DNA of 64,000 nucleotides. It comes from Albifimbria verrucaria. Lineage: Eukaryota > Ascomycota > Sordariomycetes > Hypocreales > Stachybotryaceae. Of this stretch, positions 22,804 through 33,953 are shown in pieces. Position numbers and translations under genes: made by a program. Under the pieces are notes generated by a model. That model was not told the origin of the DNA, made no database searches, and saw nothing but the letters and a program-made list of their open reading frames with translations. The stretch is taken from assembly GCA_020081605.1 (NCBI GenBank), contig JAHREC010000049.1:310001-374000 (forward strand), given 5' to 3'. Position 1 is the first letter of the stretch; every line of letters begins with the position of its first letter.

Positions 22804-24444
22804 GTTCAAAAGGAAAGGTGAGTGTTCCCTCTGTCAATGCGTTGGAAGGATATCAGTTGTGGCGACGAGGCCAGCTTATATAAGTTCAAGCCAAAGATCG
22901 GCCCCTGAACCATTCCTCCCAAGGTGTCCTGAGAAGGCGTCTTTCATCTTGCAGGAAGCCTCAATTTGGGGCCAATGCGGCCTGTCAAGCATGTCTTCTG
23001 GTACGAACAGATGTAAGCCATGCATGAGTTTTGAAAAGGAGGAGGGGAAGTGCGGAACTCAGCCGCACGAATGACAAGAATCATAGTGAAATATGGAACA
23101 AGATGGAGGTAATTTGGTAGCCTTTTCAATTCATAACGATACATTTATGCATGTCGGCTCTTGAATTTCTCCAGGAGCGTAGTACATACTACGTCTCCCG
23201 CAGTGTAGGCTGCCGTCTGCATGTTCAGCTCGAAGCCACATTGACACTTCGGCTCGTATTGAGAATTATTTTGACGAATGTAGACTAGAACATATGCAGG
23301 AACGTTGAGAGGAATGCTTGCAGCAAGCCACCGATGCTGGGGGCCAAATGGGTTGGGGATTTGAATATAAAGTTGGTAAGATAGTATTCTACTTCAGGAA
23401 ATATGGCATGAAGCACCAGAATATTCAATGAACGATACTGGACTCACTAAGGGATACGCTTGGAGCTGTAACAATAAAGTAAATATCACTGCAGGGTAAA
23501 ATATGGTTATAATCGACTGCGAACATCTGAGACACGAATGAACCACTTCCGTTAGGCAACGGAAGCAACGTAAGCCTCTCCACCGACACCATTAATTAAA
23601 AATCTTTTCGAAGGCATAAGGAGAGAAATTCTTAAGAAGAACAAGGCCGAATTATTGAATGGTCTAATTTCGGGCAGGAGGGTGAGTTACTAGTGGTAGA
23701 TCATGTGCCCATTCCCATGAAGACAGTAACAAGTAATGACTATGACTCCTCATTGCTGAATATATGGCCTAAGAAGAGATGAACATTAAAGGACTCCTGT
23801 CAAACTTGCCCTGAAGCTTTCGCAATAATAATCCACTCATGTAATCAATCAAAGTCCCCTTGAAACTTAGCAATGATATGGCTACAATTATTCAAATTTC
23901 ACAGGGCCCATGTTTGGATATTTTAATATGTACAAACAATAGGGCATCTACCATAGATGGAGCACAGTGGATTTCTTGTAGCTAGATGAACCTCTTTAAT
24001 TGCTTTGAATGTGGTCAAATAAGTATCTAACCTGCCGGGTTCCGCATGAGACTGCTGTTCAGTTCACAATCTGTCCTGTATTGTAGCCATAGGAATTGTA
24101 ATCTATAATAGCCCATCAAGATGAAGATACACAAAGAAATAGAAAATAGTATCGCATGCTAGAATCAGAAATAGATAGGTGATACATTTGCACGGGAAAC
24201 AATGGGAGAAGAATCTCCAACTACTCTTACGAGATAGGCAACTCATGATTTATTTTATACACTATGTTCTTAACTATGTCCCCAATTAAATGCAGTGACC
24301 TTTGAATATGTGCAGCTAGGTTCCTTGTTCTATGTAGATAAGAAAATACTCTTGGCATCAGAGAGCAATATGAATCAGTAGCTAAGCCTTGTGCCAGTAA
24401 CTCTGATTGGGCCTCTCCCACTTCCATGTCTTCAGCAGGCGCTT
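22804..24444. other. Gene-poor AT-rich region
   Basis: Apart from the promoter of the Thr-rich gene (TATA box noted separately), I see no coding motif. The frames at 22944-23144 and 24227-24448 are unrecognised. Confidence 0.5.
22875..22882 (-). promoter_or_regulatory. TATA box of Thr-rich secreted protein gene
   Basis: TATATAAG on the minus strand, about 72 bp upstream of the start at 22803, a canonical position. Confidence 0.5.
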
Positions 24445-26149
24445 TCAAGGGAGTTTGAAGCCAGATCCACGTAGCTTCTGGAATACTCCGTTGGGATCAA
24501 ATTTAGCGGATGCAGCCCGAAGCCTTTCCACAGCCTCTTTGCCGAAAGACGAAACCACATCCTGGGTACTATGGGCATAGTTCAAGTATTTCCAACCCCA
24601 GTTCAGATCCAGCTGTTCCGTATAATTGACCAGGTCATCGAGGTATGCAGAAACTAAAGGCACTGCTTGCTTCTCAGCTTCGGCATCGTTAAGTGCAAGC
24701 GTCACCAGAAACATGATGCCGTTGCCATCTTCGATATGGCTTTCAAGGCCCAAAACATTACCACCGTTTGCCACGCCTTTCTCGACGATGGACTTCGTGA
24801 TTGGTTGGAACATGCAGAGAGTGTTAAGACCCGTCTTTCCAGATGGAGCCACCTTCTCTAGCGCAGCGTTCAATTCGTTGAACTTTTCGACGGCATAGTT
24901 CATCGGCCGTGGATCATTTTTGAACGATGTGGTGAACCAAGCATTACTGTCAGCTACAGTCAGCGGCCTCACCTCTTCCTCATTCAAAATTCTGAGCAAA
25001 CTTACCGGAATCCGGACGGTTGACCGGACCCAAGCTCGTTGGCCACAGCTGATAAAGTGGCGACCTTGGTGGTATCATCGTATATGCCATCGACGGCGTA
25101 GTAAGTATTGAAAGCAGGAGGTTTCACCGTGGCGAGCGTGTTCTCTATGGCTGCGTTCAATATGGTACCGCCCAAAATGGCGGGCAAATAGGCCCAGTAA
25201 ACAATTGAAGAGCTGTTCTCGTCCTTGTAGACGTTATCCGTAAAGTCTACAAGGGCATCAATCACAGCAGGCCCCGACTCGAGATCGTAAAACAGGTTAC
25301 CGCCCCAGACCATAGGGTTTGTGGGGTCAGCGTATTCAATCGGGTACATGTCAAAGCTCGTAATCAGGCCCAGGTTTCCACTGCCGCCTTTCAAGGCCTG
25401 CCAGAGATCGGGGTTGCTAGACTTGTTGGCATTGACAATGGAGCCATCGGCAAGCACGACTTCAAAGTTGGCGACAGTATCGCAGGCCATGCCGTGAGAC
25501 GCAGAATAGAAGGAGTTGCCTCCTCCGCTGACAAACCCACCAGTACCGACAGTGCCCGCACGCCCCCTGCGACAAGTACACCATGAGGGGCGAGCTCGTC
25601 GTAAACAGTTTGCCAGTGGCCACCCGGCTGAACGGAAGCGAGCCTGGTGTCTGGGTTCCATGTCGTGCTGTTCATGTTTCCTGAATCTCATTCATTAATA
25701 TAAAGGAGTTTCCAAGGCCCAGGGGTAAAAAAATCGCACCGAAGTCAATTGTGATGCCATGCTCAACACTGTTGGAGAGGGTATGGGCGCCATGCCCTCC
25801 ACCACGGATACCGAAGGGGCAGTCGCCAGCCACAAGCGTCTTTATTGTTCGAGAAACATCCTCTGCATTGGAAGGCTGTACCATACACCACGGTGACAAG
25901 GCAGCACTAGTTGACCAGTATGAATCCAGACGGCTCTTGAAGGCCCCTGATTCCGGAAAGTAAACCTTTCCCTCTAAGCCTGGAGTCTTGCTCAGCGCCA
26001 AACACTATGAAACATACAGTCAACAGAGTTCAAATGAAAAACTCATGCAAAAGACCAATTGCAATTGTTCCAGAAGGGCATATGGGTTGACAAACACAAC
26101 GAGACACGCAGCCTGTGGCGGCAGTAACACCAACAGCAGTGCTCAGCAT
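24445..26149 (-). CDS. BBE-type FAD-linked oxidoreductase
   Basis: Main coding exons run 26000..25740, 25680..25006 and 24946..24445. An upstream exon from the ATG at 26149 probably encodes the signal peptide, but its junction does not fit a clean phase. The FAD-binding (PP-loop) domain shows GIRGGGHGAH, whose His is the usual covalent FAD attachment site, then GTVGTGGFVSGGGNSFYS and HGMACDTV, whose Cys is the second flavin linkage in berberine-bridge-enzyme relatives. NLGLITSFDMYP and the C-terminal WGWKYLNYAHSTQD (BBE domain) complete about 480 residues. The family oxidises sugars or alkaloid-like metabolites with O2. One break at the ccccc run 25563-25567 is repaired by one extra base. Secreted oxidase or secondary-metabolism tailoring enzyme; substrate unknown. 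Confidence 0.82.
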
Positions 26150-27257
26150 TAGCTGGGGCTGGGCTTCATCCTCGCTACTCTGATCGAATACGGGCAGACA
26201 GACTTGTGGCCTTGCTGAAGCCGATCGACAAAGAATGTACAGGCTAAAAGTTTGCTGATGACGATCTGCTCTGCTACAGGATTCGTTGTCTCAGGAGGGG
26301 TCGTATTCATATAAGTCTACGGATTACAGGCGCCTCTCCAATCGATGTGTCCCAAAAGCTTTAGATCCACGAGACACTGTGACCCACAAGTGGGTGTGCA
26401 GAGCCAACACTGTTTAACGAAGCCCTTGCCGGATAGGGTCGGCATCTTGGATCTGCTGGTGCAGAAACGCCCTTACCTGCTTCATTTAGATAGCTTTCTG
26501 CGAGGAATGGCCAATACTACGGACGCACAATCCTTGGTCCCGGCTATTGACCCTGGCTTTGTCTCATACATCCTGCCCTTCAATCCGGTATAGTGTCCAA
26601 TCTGGGCAATCTCAGCCGCTTTCCACTATTACCTCCGCATTCAAGGGTGCTGTCTTTTGCCACATCTTGTCTAACCTAAAATAGTGTTAGTGATGATCTA
26701 CGCGGGAAACGCCGTGCTGTGAAATCATTATTTGAACCATCAAGCAAGCCCAGGTTGACACGGGGAACTAACTCATCACATCAAGCAATCATTCTATAGA
26801 GGAGCCTCTGAATTATAGGGTACAATTCATAGGGTATTCCCAAGGCAGCTATGACACAGCGTCCGACCCAACTAATGACTTGTATCCAAGATCATGTCTA
26901 GTGTTGCCTTCGCCAAGGCAAGCAGAGAACGAACCCTTGCACTGTAATTAAATACGCGAATAACACGTGCGTGCTGATCTAACAGTTCACACTTGTCATG
27001 CCGCTCCTCAAGGAGGTCTTACCTAGTCTCCTTAGTGTGACCAAGGTCCAAGAGTCTCGACCGTCATTATTCATGATGCCGGCCGAACAGGGATGTGGAG
27101 CCGGCGGAAGAGCAAGGATAACTCCGCGTGAACGCTATGCCTTCGACAGCTGAAGCCAGAACGAAAGGAAAAATAAGATGTATAACAACAGAAAATTCCT
27201 CACCGTCTCAGAATACCTGTCAAGAAGTAGGCCATATCTCCTGCTGCAACCTCTTCA
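26150..27257. other. Divergent intergenic region, no gene seen
   Basis: Shared upstream space of the FAD oxidoreductase (minus) and the rhodopsin-like gene (plus). The frame at 26345-26593 has no domain. Confidence 0.5.
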
Positions 27258-28906
27258 ATGCCTCGTGTCGGGGACGTCGATACCGTGCTGCCAGCGCCGG
27301 AAGGATATGTCGTCGACATCGAGAATCCACAGCGGCAGGCTGTGCCACATGCATATTATATTGCTGGAGTGGGAACAACTCTTAGCCTACTGATGATGGG
27401 GCAACGGCTTTACACCAAATTTGTGGTGATGGGAAAGATTCAAATGGATGATGGTATGACACAGATACACCCACCCCACACACGTTATACCAGATGGCGT
27501 CGTCAAAGGAACCATCCTTTACACATTTCATCGAGACTTTTACTGACGTTTCAGTTTTTCTGGTTTTGGCCTGGGTAAGTTGTGAGCCACAAACAGGGCA
27601 TGCTGTTGACCAAAGGGGAGCTAACAGCAATGAAGCTTATATCTATGGCTACGGTTGGTTTCTGCGTGCGTAAGTGATCCTTCACACACATGATATACTG
27701 GAAGCCCACTGACATCTGATTTACTTAGACATGTTTGCAATGGGAGCTGGCGGCGTTCACGGATGGGAAATCGACATTCCAACGTACAATATTTTCCTGA
27801 TGGTATGTAAAGAAAGCCCCTGCTTCTTTGCGAGCCACAGGACCAAACGAATTCGAAACCAATAAAAGATATTAATGGGACGACCAGGACGTATACCTAG
27901 CAGCGGCAATATACATCGTGGGCGGCAGTTTTGCAAAAGTGTCTCTCCTGATATTCTACCTCCGCTTGTCGCCCCAAAGATGGTTTCGGATGGCCATATG
28001 GGCTTGTCTTGTGTTTATTTCTGGATACACCTTTGGCATATTCTTCGCACTCGTTTTCGCGTGTAATCCCGTCGCGATGAGCTACGATGTTACCATTCAA
28101 TCAGGCACCTGCATCAACAGAGCATCGCTCTACATTGCCACAGCCGTCGTCAACATTATATCGGATATCTTCTTGTTCTTTTGCCGCTCCTGTTCGTGGT
28201 AAAGCTTCAAGTCCCTAGAAGACAGAAGTAAGGGCTGATCTTTATCTTTTGCTTGGTTCCATGCAAGTTTGCGCGACAAAATCTCTTCAAGGCCTTGCTA
28301 ACCTCGTCGACAGCACTCTTATCACTTCCATCGTTCGAGTATCAATACTTCCGCAGATGCTCACAAGCTTGGACCAGACTTGGGTCATTTCGTGGGCCTC
28401 GATTTGGATGTCAGTGTGATGGCCTCTATTACTCCCCATTTACTACAAGGTCAAGAACTGACAGACGCATTGTGTATAGTATTGTTGAAGCAAATTTATT
28501 CATTATCTGCGCCGCTTTGCCGACCCTTAGAAGTTTTTGAAACATATAGCCCCAAATCTGCTTGGCGAGAGCAAATACGGCCGAAGCTCAAAGGCAACTA
28601 ATGATCCTGCCGGGGGCTCGAAAGAGTCTCCGAACCATTGGAACAAACCCTACATCGGCCATTTCTAAGCGGAACCACTACTCTCAATTCGATATCGCAG
28701 AAGACGACTCCAATAATTGTCAGGCTGGTGGCATAGTCATGTCAGATTATCTAGCCTCCGCTGCTGTAGGGGAGGAGAGCTCATCGCAGTGGAACGGGGA
28801 AGAAAGGGTCTGGGCGGACGATGGCTCTGAAAAGGCTATTGTAAAAGATAACGTACGGATTCTACGTACAGACACAATTACTGTGGAGTATCATAATAGC
28901 CATTGA
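27258..28906 (+). CDS. Rhodopsin-like fungal seven-TM protein, frame-broken
   Basis: Exons 27258..27453, 27555..27574, 27621..27669, 27729..27802 and 27888 onward splice in consistent phase. The product is the widespread fungal integral membrane (rhodopsin_dom_fungi) family related to Pth11-type receptors. Visible TM segments include HAYYIAGVGTTLSLL, VFLVLAWLTAMK, YLAAAIYIVGGSFAKVSLL, ACLVFISGYTFGIFF and ANLFIICAALPTLRS. The typical C-terminal tail ends RILRTDTITVEYH. No CFEM domain precedes it. Breaks at the T4 run 28179-28182 and T5 run 28534-28538 are each fixed by one extra T. One or two more occur around 28229 and 28600-28650 and are not fully resolved. Signal-sensing at the plasma membrane is assumed from family resemblance only. 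Confidence 0.72.
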
Positions 28907-29725
28907 ATAGTTAAAATGAATACAACTAACTTCCCTGATATGGGTTGGTGAATACTTTGTAAACGAAACACTGCTTTTGAGGAGACCAGTTTGACTCATG
29001 ACGCTTCGATCTTCGAAGATGGTGAGTCAAGTCGAATCATTTTCTCTTTTGGAAGATTTCCTGGTCTGGCTCGTTAGAAATGCCTACTGAATGTTAATAA
29101 ATCAGCACAAATGTTTGGTGATTATTTTGAACAATTGAGACAAGATTGCCCACATAGAATGCGATCAAGTACTTTCCGAACGCCGCTAAATTTTGTTTTC
29201 ATGCTTTTGCATTCAATGTTGGAATATTTCTTTTTCTCAATGCACCAAATCAAGAAAATGGGAGGTTGAGGCATTACGTGCAGCCAATCTCAACCAGTCT
29301 TCTCAGATGGCGCTGAGTTGATTAGTTTCTCTCAACAAAATGAAAGATAATTAGGTGCCTACTGACAAAGACTGTTTTCGCTTCTTGCCAAATCAATTGT
29401 GGTTTCGATGTCGTAATGATGATTCGCAATCCTGGCAAGTCAAACAACTTGCAACAAGTCAAGACAATCCCTCATAACACCACCTTGATCTGAGGAGATT
29501 TCGTTATCAAAAAGAGAGGGAAAGTAGTAATATTTCATAGCCACAATAAACGACATTTCTTTGGTTTTGGTACACTATATCGAACACTAAAAGGAGGTAC
29601 TGCCAGAGTATACCTGACTCGTACATGTTTGCCATTGAACAGATCCGGTTCTATGGTTCATCAGACTATTCACATGATGTTGAAAAAGAACGAACCGACG
29701 ACTTGAATATGATAGGACATTAGAA
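28907..29725. other. Intergenic, no gene seen
   Basis: AT-rich space between convergent genes. No coding motif or repeat was recognised. Confidence 0.5.
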
Positions 29726-32125
29726 TTAACTTCCGTTTATCTGAGCCTTTGCTATTGCACATTTAGCCAACCTTATTAGCTCCACGACGAATTCATAGAC
29801 TATTGGGATTTGATTCATCCCAGAAGTCGACAAGCTGCGCATTGGTATGCTATTAATTATATGCTTCGCTGAGCTTAGCAGGGCTAAATCCTCTACTGCT
29901 TGAGGGTCTAAAGGTTTTGTCAAGATATGACAGAAGAGAGTTGTGAAAGCTGACATTGGGTAGAAGATGACGATCCTTTAAGAGTAGTTATTAGTTCTCA
30001 GAGACGTAGTTACAAGAAGGTATGGATAAGGAAATCGATGTAGTCAGTACGTACCAGAACGCACTGTCTGCAAGGTCATGCACCGCCGAGTGCAGAAAAA
30101 TGATAGTAGAGCGACTGGCCTCTACAGAGAGCTTGATGCTGGACAATAGCGCCCCAGTGATTTCAACCTCTTCGATCCCTTCTTCATTGACAGAGCAACG
30201 ACTACTGGTTTGGTGAATGGCTGATATGAGGTAGTGGTATTCCAACTGCAGAATGATTTGCATCATACTCAGGGAAGTATTTGAGCTAAAAGTGAGCTTG
30301 TTTTTGGAATGGATTGTGAGAGAAGGTCGGAAAGCTGAAGGTATTGATAATCTCCAATCCTCTAGTTCATTGTCGAGTTTACGTATATCGCGAAGTAGAT
30401 CTGCTGCTGACTTTTGTATGGCTTCTACAGAATATAGAAGTTTGTATACCTTGGATTTGAGCATAGTCAACCGTAGGTCGCCGGGGAGAGTAGAGGTGGC
30501 TCTATCTTCTGATACTTGAAAACAGGAGTCTTCTGCATAAGTGGCTGGGTTGTAGGTAACTTCGACATAGTTCTCCGGCAGAGTCAGGTCGCAGTGATCA
30601 TCAGGTATTGAAGGTGGCTGGCCGCTTGTCCGCAAAGAGATGTCTTTGTCGAAGACATAGCAAAGCCAGAATAACGTTCGCAAATGTTGCTTTGAACGAC
30701 TATGGAGGTCATGAGGATCGTTGTTTGCCCTCGCCTTTTTGCCGGTGCGAGTATGACCTCCCAACAGGAAGACAATACGGCATGCCATAGAATGGAGCAT
30801 GTTGGCAGACTGGAAACGACCAGAGAAGATTTCATGCATGCTCTGGAATGGAAGTGTTGGTTAATTAGAAGCAAATGGCTAGGTATCAAGGATGCTTACC
30901 AACATGAACAACGTCTCTAGGCTAGTCAAACTCGAATCCTGAATTATGTAGGGCAGCATCAGCTGTGCCTTGAGCGCACAAACATCATAGTCTACTTGAG
31001 ATGGCTTGCTTCTATCCATCTGGTACCAGCCAATAACGGACGAGAATGCCAAGACACATGCCGCCGCGCAGATTTTCTCCACGGAGGGAATTCCCTCCCA
31101 CGGCTCGTAAGCCCTTTGCATTGTTCGCCTGAAGAGTGCAAGGTCAATGACTGGAAAAACTAAGCTCGCACCAGATTTGCGGAAGATCTCGATGAACTGT
31201 TCTAGTAGATGCCGCTCCGGCAAATCGGACACGCCTATGTTGGGAGAGAAGGCAGATGAGGTGAGCTGGGCGGAGGGTGCTTGCTCTCTGCAAAATTCAT
31301 TGTCCCAAACTTTTGAAGAGAGCCGCTTTCGCCGGTGCGGGAAGCGATCCATTGCTGTCCATAATCGGAGAAAACAGGGATGCCGCTTTTTGTGTTGATA
31401 TGCCCCAAGTGGTATCCGTCGAAATGTATTTGGCTAGATGGCACGTCAACACTAGGTGTGCTGACAGGTACCGACTGTTCTGATTCTTGGCTGATAGATT
31501 GAGCTTCTAGGCTGGTTAGGTCGGCAGCGGATGTGCTAGGGCTGAAGGTCGATTCGCGACCAGAGCTACTTCGTGATAAAGCTTCTTCTACTCTCGCTAT
31601 CCTCGAAGCAATATCATCTCTGGACCCGGGCTTCAGTGTGCTGGATAACAGTTGAAGCAACCGCGTTAGCCTATTGGCACTATCAGATTGAAAAGGCAGG
31701 CTTGAAATGGACCAAGGACCATGCCGAGAAAGGGGCAGACTTACCGCAAAACACTTTTCTTGTTTCTACCCTGACTCGCTCGAACGTGCAAGACAAGCCA
31801 TGATGGTGACACCAGTTACACTGATTGGATTTGGTTGAAATATCACACTGAATCTATCAAAGGGATCTGTCAGCCATGATGCTTAGCCGTGGTGGGGTCG
31901 ATGCAGGTCAAGTTTATGCCAAGGAAGGCGGCGGCCCTCGAGGGATGTAAGAGACACTGTGCCCGGGATACGGAGTGCTGGTCTGTCACTGGAAGGAAGG
32001 AAACCGAATAACCGGCGTGCGATGTTGCAGGGGCTTTGCAGGGAGGTGGTGCACACCACAGTCTCAGATGAGCTACTCACCTTTCTTTTGTGGCATGCAT
32101 CACAGGCTTTCTTATTTTTCGCCAT
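29726..32125 (-). CDS. Zn(II)2Cys6 transcription factor with fungal-specific domain
   Basis: Exons: 32125..32081, 31853..31745, 31679..30900, 30842..30055 and 29975..29726. The first junction rebuilds the zinc cluster across an intron: ACDACHKRK joined to IQCDISTKSNQCNWCHHHGLSC, giving C2-C6-C8-C2-C6. A helical linker (RLLQLLSSTL, SRIARVEEAL) follows, then the Fungal_trans domain with LRTLFWLCYVFDKDISLRTSGQPPSI, a hallmark segment. About 660 residues. Two breaks, at T4 runs 31755-31758 and 31311-31314 (forward), need one extra base each. The gene lies divergent to the PDR transporter gene with 1.8 kb between them, so it may regulate that transporter. This is inference from position only. Confidence 0.85.
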
Positions 32126-32324
32126 GATGGCTCCTGCAGCCAAGACAACCTGCTTTCCCTCTCCCTCCCATTCCCTTGCTGAGAGATGGTGAGGCAGTGG
32201 TGATTATCAGTGGACTCGGAGTCTCCCTCGTAGGGACAACGGTGTTCTTGGAAAGCCCGATTGCCGGTACGGTACTTGATCAGTAAGTATGAGGAATAGT
32301 GAAAGAAACCAGTAGCCTTTCCTT

Positions 32325-32420
32325 TCCTTTTCTTTTTTCCATCTGTTTCTCTTTTGTTTTCTTTCTTCTTCTTTCTTTCCTCCTCCTCTTCTTCTTCTCT
32401 CTTTTTTTTTTTTTTTCCCT
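32325..32420 (+). repeat. Polypyrimidine (CT-rich) low-complexity tract
   Basis: Nearly pure C/T with CTT/TTC repeats, ending in a T run of about 14 at 32402-32416. Such tracts occur in promoters of strongly expressed fungal genes. Confidence 0.7.
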
Positions 32421-33056
32421 CTCGGTAGACAAGCCTGGGAATTGGGGGAACGTGAGCAATCAGTGGTACCCACTCGGCTTCAAGTCGGTGGTGACAGAAG
32501 ACGAGCGGACAAAGGGCGCTTTAGCATCCGCCTCTGTAAAAGTATGATAAGCTCAGTGATGTAATCCACGGCCACCGCGAGAGAGACGGTACATTGCCCG
32601 ACGGACGAGGATTAGGCCCGGCTGGAGTGGCCTCGGATTTAGGTGGAGGGCTGTGTCATGGATCCTTGGACTGACTGACTGCTGTAACAAAAACCCCAAG
32701 GACACGAAAATCCAATCAACTGTCACTTAAATGCCGCTGAGTCAGCGGAACTTTTGCCGGGCGAGGATTTTGAACCGGAGGCTCGGATGGCGCAAGGTTC
32801 TAGCCTCAGCGGTGGCCGCGGCCCTTCATTAGCTTGGCTCCCGTGTCAGATACTGCAATCGAGCCGATCGTAGATGGTCCGTCATGTCGGGACGCTCGGG
32901 AAAGTGGGAGGGAGGCAGATCGTGAGGACACACCCACTAGTCAAAGTTGATGGATGGATCTCGGACTCGGTCAATTCAGAAGGTTGAATAAGTCCGTGCC
33001 GTGCCGAGCAGCCTCTCCGAAGGCTCGACCTTACGCTTTAAGATTAATAGTATTTA

Positions 33057-33102
33057 TCATTTTTATTTATCTTTGTTTTTATTTTTATTTTTATTTTTTT
33101 CT
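33057..33102 (+). repeat. (ATTTTT)n-like simple repeat
   Basis: Imperfect tandem ATTTTT/ATTTAT units, a microsatellite. Confidence 0.75.
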
Positions 33103-33953
33103 TCAAAAACCTTGCTCGCACTTGCTGACAGGCCCGTTGATTCCGTTGGTTCGTGATGATTGATTATATGGAGTAGCCAAAAACTAAATTGCTTCCAACT
33201 TCCGCTTAGTCACCGTTCCCAGCATTAATCTAGTTCATCTTACTTGGTGATGGCAGCAGCTACTGTAAGTCATCCTAAGGAATATGCCACAGTACCGGTC
33301 AGAACCGTTTACAGAAAAGTAAACGTCGAGGAGGGAGCAAAGAGCATTCTCAGTGAGCTTCTGGCCTGCAACGATCCCTCGTCTCAAGTACATACATAGG
33401 CTATTCAAGATCTAAGTGCCAAGTTGATTGATTACATCTCATGGCTTCTCTTGTTCTTCCGATGACTCAGCGGCATTTAAAGCTGCCACCATGTGGATCC
33501 TGCACATCGTAGCGCTGCCCGTTTCCGCCCGCCAGCCCCATTTAGTGGGAGGGATGGATGGATATCTGACTTACGGAGTACGGCACCCTCTGCCTGCAAC
33601 ACGAGCCCTGTCTTGTTGTCTCGAAAGGAGACCCTAGTCCACGCAAGTATGCGTCAGGGAGCGGGAGGAAAACGCCTCAACCATCTGCACCTGTGGAGCG
33701 AGGAGGGACCCCAGCGGGCTCTTCAACTGTCCGTCTCCCGCCGTGATGCCGGCTGGCCGTAAATGTTTCTAGTCGGTAGATATGCATAAATAATCTGAAG
33801 CCCTATATGGGTTTTCCTTTCCTTTACTGTCCACTGTTCAGGTGGTTTTGTCTTTCCACTCATTAACAGCCATCCATACACGGGGCTTTTCCTCTCTGAT
33901 TCCTGCACCTGGACACTTATCCGAATCAGTGTTGACTTCGGAGTAAGCCCATC

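Larger units (their letters stand above)
32126..33953. promoter_or_regulatory. Divergent promoter region between regulator and PDR transporter
   Basis: This 1.8-kb interval holds a long polypyrimidine tract (about 32305-32420 on +) and an A/T-rich simple repeat (about 33055-33102). Several CCG/CGG triplets lie nearby, possible Zn2Cys6 sites. The open frames in it arise from low-complexity sequence. I did not find a unique palindromic operator by eye. Confidence 0.4.

Noticed and set aside
22589..23074. Plus-strand open frame of 161 codons
   Set aside because: Antisense to and upstream of the Thr-rich secreted protein; no recognisable motif.
32207..32473. Open frame on minus strand rich in Lys/Arg/Glu
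   Set aside because: It is the complement of a polypyrimidine promoter tract; the composition is low-complexity and no domain is present.
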